Origin: Sphingopyxis sp. QXT-31
GTDB taxonomy: Bacteria; Pseudomonadota; Alphaproteobacteria; Sphingomonadales; Sphingomonadaceae
Assembly (NCBI RefSeq): GCF_001984035.1
Contig: NZ_CP019449.1
Span: 2,852,001 to 2,916,000 of the forward strand
Reading direction: 5' to 3'
Length of the DNA: 64,000 nt
Shown here: positions 60,404-64,000 of the stretch, piece by piece
Numbering within the stretch: the stretch's first letter is position 1
Layout: each line of letters starts with the position of its first letter
Position numbers and translations under genes: made by a program
Notes under the pieces: model-generated
Database searches by the model: none
What the model saw: only the letters and a program-made list of their open reading frames with translations
What the model was told of the DNA's origin: nothing

Positions 60404-61399
60404 CTACCCCTCGGGATATTGGTCGATGCAGCGTTGCATCTCGGCCCACAGCCCGCCCGCGGCGGGAAGCTGGACCACGCCGACCTCCTTGCCCAGCACC
60501 TTGGCGCGCAATTCCTTTCCCGCCTTGAGCTTCGGCCAGATCCAGTTTTGCAGATGGCCGATGCGATAGGCGGTCTCGCCCTGCTCGGTCGCGCCATAGA
60601 CGATGCGCGCCGCGATCCTGCCGTCGACGAACAACGCGGTTCCCGGATAATTGGCGTAGGTGACGCCCGGCGCAAAGCCATAGACGGGGATGCCTCCCTC
60701 GCCCGCCGCCGCCTCGTCCTCGACCGCGCCCCGGTCGTGCTTCGCGACCGCAGCGTCGATATCCTCGTCGGGAAAGGGCGGCAGCTTCGGCCCGGTGAGC
60801 CACACCGCGCCATCCTCGAAATTGTTGAAGCCGAGCCGCAGTTCGAGGTGCTCGCTGAGCATCTTCACCGCGGTGCAGCTGTTGCCACGCGACTGGAAGG
60901 TCCAGCCGTCTCCGAAGGCGAGATCCTTCTCAGGGATCGGCGGCGGTTCCTTGCCCTGGCGCCGCAGCGCCGCGTCGCCGGCGAATTGCGCGGCGTCGGC
61001 GGTGGCGAGGAAATCGGCCATCGCGCGAAAGGCGGGCGCATGCGCATATTTGAGGTCGTCGCAGGCATCGAGCCGCTGCAGCAGATGCTCGGCGCGGGCA
61101 TTTCCTTCGGCCGGGAGCGCGACGACCGCCTTGCCTTCCTCTTCATGGACGCGCGCGAACACCGCCTTGCCCGCGGCCTCGTCGGCGCCCTCGGCATTGC
61201 TGCCGAGGCTGAACCAGGTCAGCGCGATGGCGTTGCGGGCTCGGCTCTTCTCGGCGTCGCCCTCTTCGAGCACCCCCATCAGGCTGTTGAGTACCCCGCA
61301 GCGCATCGCGGCCTCCTGCGTGAGCGGGGCTTCGTCCTGCGCGGCGGCAGGAAAGGCGAGCAACAAGGCGGGGATCAACGGCAGGGCATAGCGCGGCAT
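60404..61399 (-). CDS. Secreted protein of unknown function
   Basis: 331 residues. Signal peptide (L-P-L-I-P-A-L-L-L-A-F-P-A-A-A-Q). Mature protein mostly helical at first with M-R-C-G-V-L-N-S-L-M-G-V-L (Cys), a Cys in L-D-A-C-D-D-L, and N-S-C-T-A-V-K; a second half of beta character ends with W-A-E-M-Q-R-C-I-D-Q-Y. No family recognised. GGAGCC is six bases before the ATG. No partner genes. Confidence 0.72.
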   Translation of the reverse strand: MPRYALPLIPALLLAFPAAAQDEAPLTQEAAMRCGVLNSLMGVLEEGDAEKSRARNAIALTWFSLGSNAEGADEAAGKAVFARVHEEEGKAVVALPAEGNARAEHLLQRLDACDDLKYAHAPAFRAMADFLATADAAQFAGDAALRRQGKEPPPIPEKDLAFGDGWTFQSRGNSCTAVKMLSEHLELRLGFNNFEDGAVWLTGPKLPPFPDEDIDAAVAKHDRGAVEDEAAAGEGGIPVYGFAPGVTYANYPGTALFVDGRIAARIVYGATEQGETAYRIGHLQNWIWPKLKAGKELRAKVLGKEVGVVQLPAAGGLWAEMQRCIDQYPEG

Positions 61400-61465
61400 G
61401 GCAGGCTCCTAAAGCCGCGACCCTGTCCGCTTAGCTATTGTCGATCGCGGTCGTGTCAAGCATCT

Positions 61466-61536
61466 GTTCCCCGGCGAAAGCCGGGGCCCAGAGGCTGGAG
61501 CTTATCGCCTGGGCCCCGGCTTTCGCCTGGGAACGG
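61466..61536. repeat. Intergenic inverted repeat, family F
   Basis: GTTCCCCGGCGAAAGCCGGG with its own hairpin, then GGCCCAG, and the matching CTGGGCCCCGGCTTTCGCCT at the right. About 71 bp, between the convergent secreted-protein and recQ promoters/ends. One copy seen. Confidence 0.75.
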
Positions 61537-61548
61537 CTTGAGCAAACC

Positions 61549-63327
<1,779 letters not shown>

Positions 63328-63379
63328 AAGGGCGGCGATAGGGAAGTTGAGGGCGGGACGAAACCCCTGTCCTGATTTC

Positions 63380-63458
63380 CGTTCGTGTCGAGCGAAGTCG
63401 AGACACCCCGAAGGCGCGCACGATCGATGGGCATCTCGACTTCGCTCGATGCGAACGG
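63380..63458. repeat. Intergenic inverted repeat, family A, copy 5
   Basis: GTTCGTGTCGAGCGAAGTCG left and TCTCGACTTCGCTCGATGCG right, with a spacer around CCCGAAGGCGCGCACGATCG. Between the antiporter stop and the recQ start on the minus strand. Confidence 0.85.
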
Positions 63459-63465
63459 TTTTCCC

Positions 63466-64000
63466 TTAGGCCAGCGTCAGCATCGCCCGTTCCGCCATCC
63501 GCGCCGCGGTCTCGCGTTCGGCCATCACGACATGATCCGCGCCGCGCCGCACCAGGTCGGCGACCTCCTCGTCCGAATGCGCGCGTGCGACGATCACCAG
63601 CTTCGGGTTGATCGCGCGCGCCTTGCGCACCACCGCGCCTGCCTCGACCCCCTCGGGGATCGCTATCAGCAAGGTCGCGGCGTCCTCGATCCCCGCCTGG
63701 CGCAAGATGCTCTCCTTGGTCGCGTCGCCGACGATCACCGTCGCGCCGGCCGCCCGGGCCGCCGCCGCCATGTCCTTCTGGTCCTCGATCACCGTCAGCC
63801 CCTCGCCGCGGCCACAGATCAAGGAGCCGATATGGCTGCCGACGCGGCCATAGCCGATCAGCACCACGCCCGCGTTGCACGCCGCGTCGGCCGCGGCCTG
63901 CGCCCTGTCGTCCAACAAAGGTTCCGCGGTGCGGATGCGCTTGACCATCAGGGTGAAGAAGATCGGGTTGAACAGGATCGACAGCAAGGCACCCGCGAGG
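63466..64000 (-). CDS. KefB/YbaL-type CPA2 cation-proton antiporter, C-terminal part
   Basis: Only the C-terminal 178 residues are in the window and the frame is open to the right edge. Begins inside the last TM (L-A-G-A-L-L-S-I-L-F-N-P-I-F-F-T-L), then a TrkA-N (RCK) nucleotide-binding domain: G-V-V-L-I-G-Y-G-R-V-G-S-H-I-G Rossmann motif, V-I-E-D, G-D-A-T-K-E-S-I-L and I-V-A-R-A-H-S-D-E-E. Potassium- or sodium-efflux antiporter gated by redox or nucleotide; the full family is about 560-600 residues. Confidence 0.85.
   Translation of the reverse strand, partial: LAGALLSILFNPIFFTLMVKRIRTAEPLLDDRAQAAADAACNAGVVLIGYGRVGSHIGSLICGRGEGLTVIEDQKDMAAAARAAGATVIVGDATKESILRQAGIEDAATLLIAIPEGVEAGAVVRKARAINPKLVIVARAHSDEEVADLVRRGADHVVMAERETAARMAERAMLTLA

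Overview
The window is GC-rich, densely coded chromosomal DNA of a sphingomonad-type alphaproteobacterium, most like Sphingopyxis or a close relative. The evidence is three TonB-dependent receptors, DUF3297, UrcA and DUF4402 proteins, a TypA/Ku/LigD/AmtB complement with alphaproteobacterial features, and many short palindromic intergenic repeats of the kind common in that group. No rRNA, tRNA, CRISPR, prophage or plasmid functions were seen. The only autonomous mobile element is one IS5-family insertion.

Layout, left to right. 0-3.5 kb: a CHAP-domain secreted protein cut by the window edge, DUF3297 and a TonB receptor. 3.7-9.5 kb: a three-gene surface cassette of secreted TPR-CHAT protease-like protein, collagen-like lipoprotein and two-partner-secretion (FhaC/ShlB) outer-membrane transporter. 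9.5-13.7 kb: hemerythrin, then a PepSY membrane protein, a tiny membrane protein and a siderophore-type TonB receptor, preceded by a Fur-like site. 13.7-16.7 kb: a compact rutB-C-D-A pyrimidine-degradation operon lacking rutE/F/G. 16.8-20.2 kb: ku-ligD end joining. 20.2-28.6 kb: pseudouridine synthase, typA, a GbsR/MarR regulator co-transcribed with a bd-type (cyanide-insensitive-like) quinol oxidase cydAB, TlpA-like thioredoxin, DoxX and M19 dipeptidase.

28.7-35 kb: an acyl-CoA dehydrogenase behind a LiuR-like operator, the IS5-family element inserted exactly at its stop codon, an ArsR regulator divergent from a fatty-acid desaturase operon, an M20 amidohydrolase and GlsB. 35.2-39.8 kb: an FNR box in front of a small membrane protein that converges on nadB-AAA ATPase-fnrL, followed by an orphan ABC ATPase. 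39.9-47.6 kb: two DUF4402 proteins around an NDUFS6-like zinc-finger gene, tldD, secreted unknowns, DUF924, a PPOX-like protein, DUF2007 and an EEP nuclease/phosphatase. 47.8-52.5 kb: sigma-54-driven glnK-amtB, a third TonB receptor and a candidate small RNA. 52.5-64 kb: glyoxalase, a tandem HxlR-like regulator, GMC oxidoreductase, two sterol-desaturase-family genes, a 7TM-AraC regulator, UrcA, RecQ and a KefB/YbaL-type antiporter running off the edge.

The main themes are oxygen/redox control (FNR box and FnrL, CydAB with its own regulator), nutrient scavenging (iron receptor operon, uracil degradation, ammonium transport) and outer-membrane/secretion functions. At least six families of intergenic inverted repeats are scattered between genes. 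The most unusual items are the CHAT/collagen/TpsB cassette, the 28-bp palindrome with an apparently leaderless GTG start at gbsR-cydAB, the internally duplicated HxlR-like regulator and the candidate sRNA after the third receptor.
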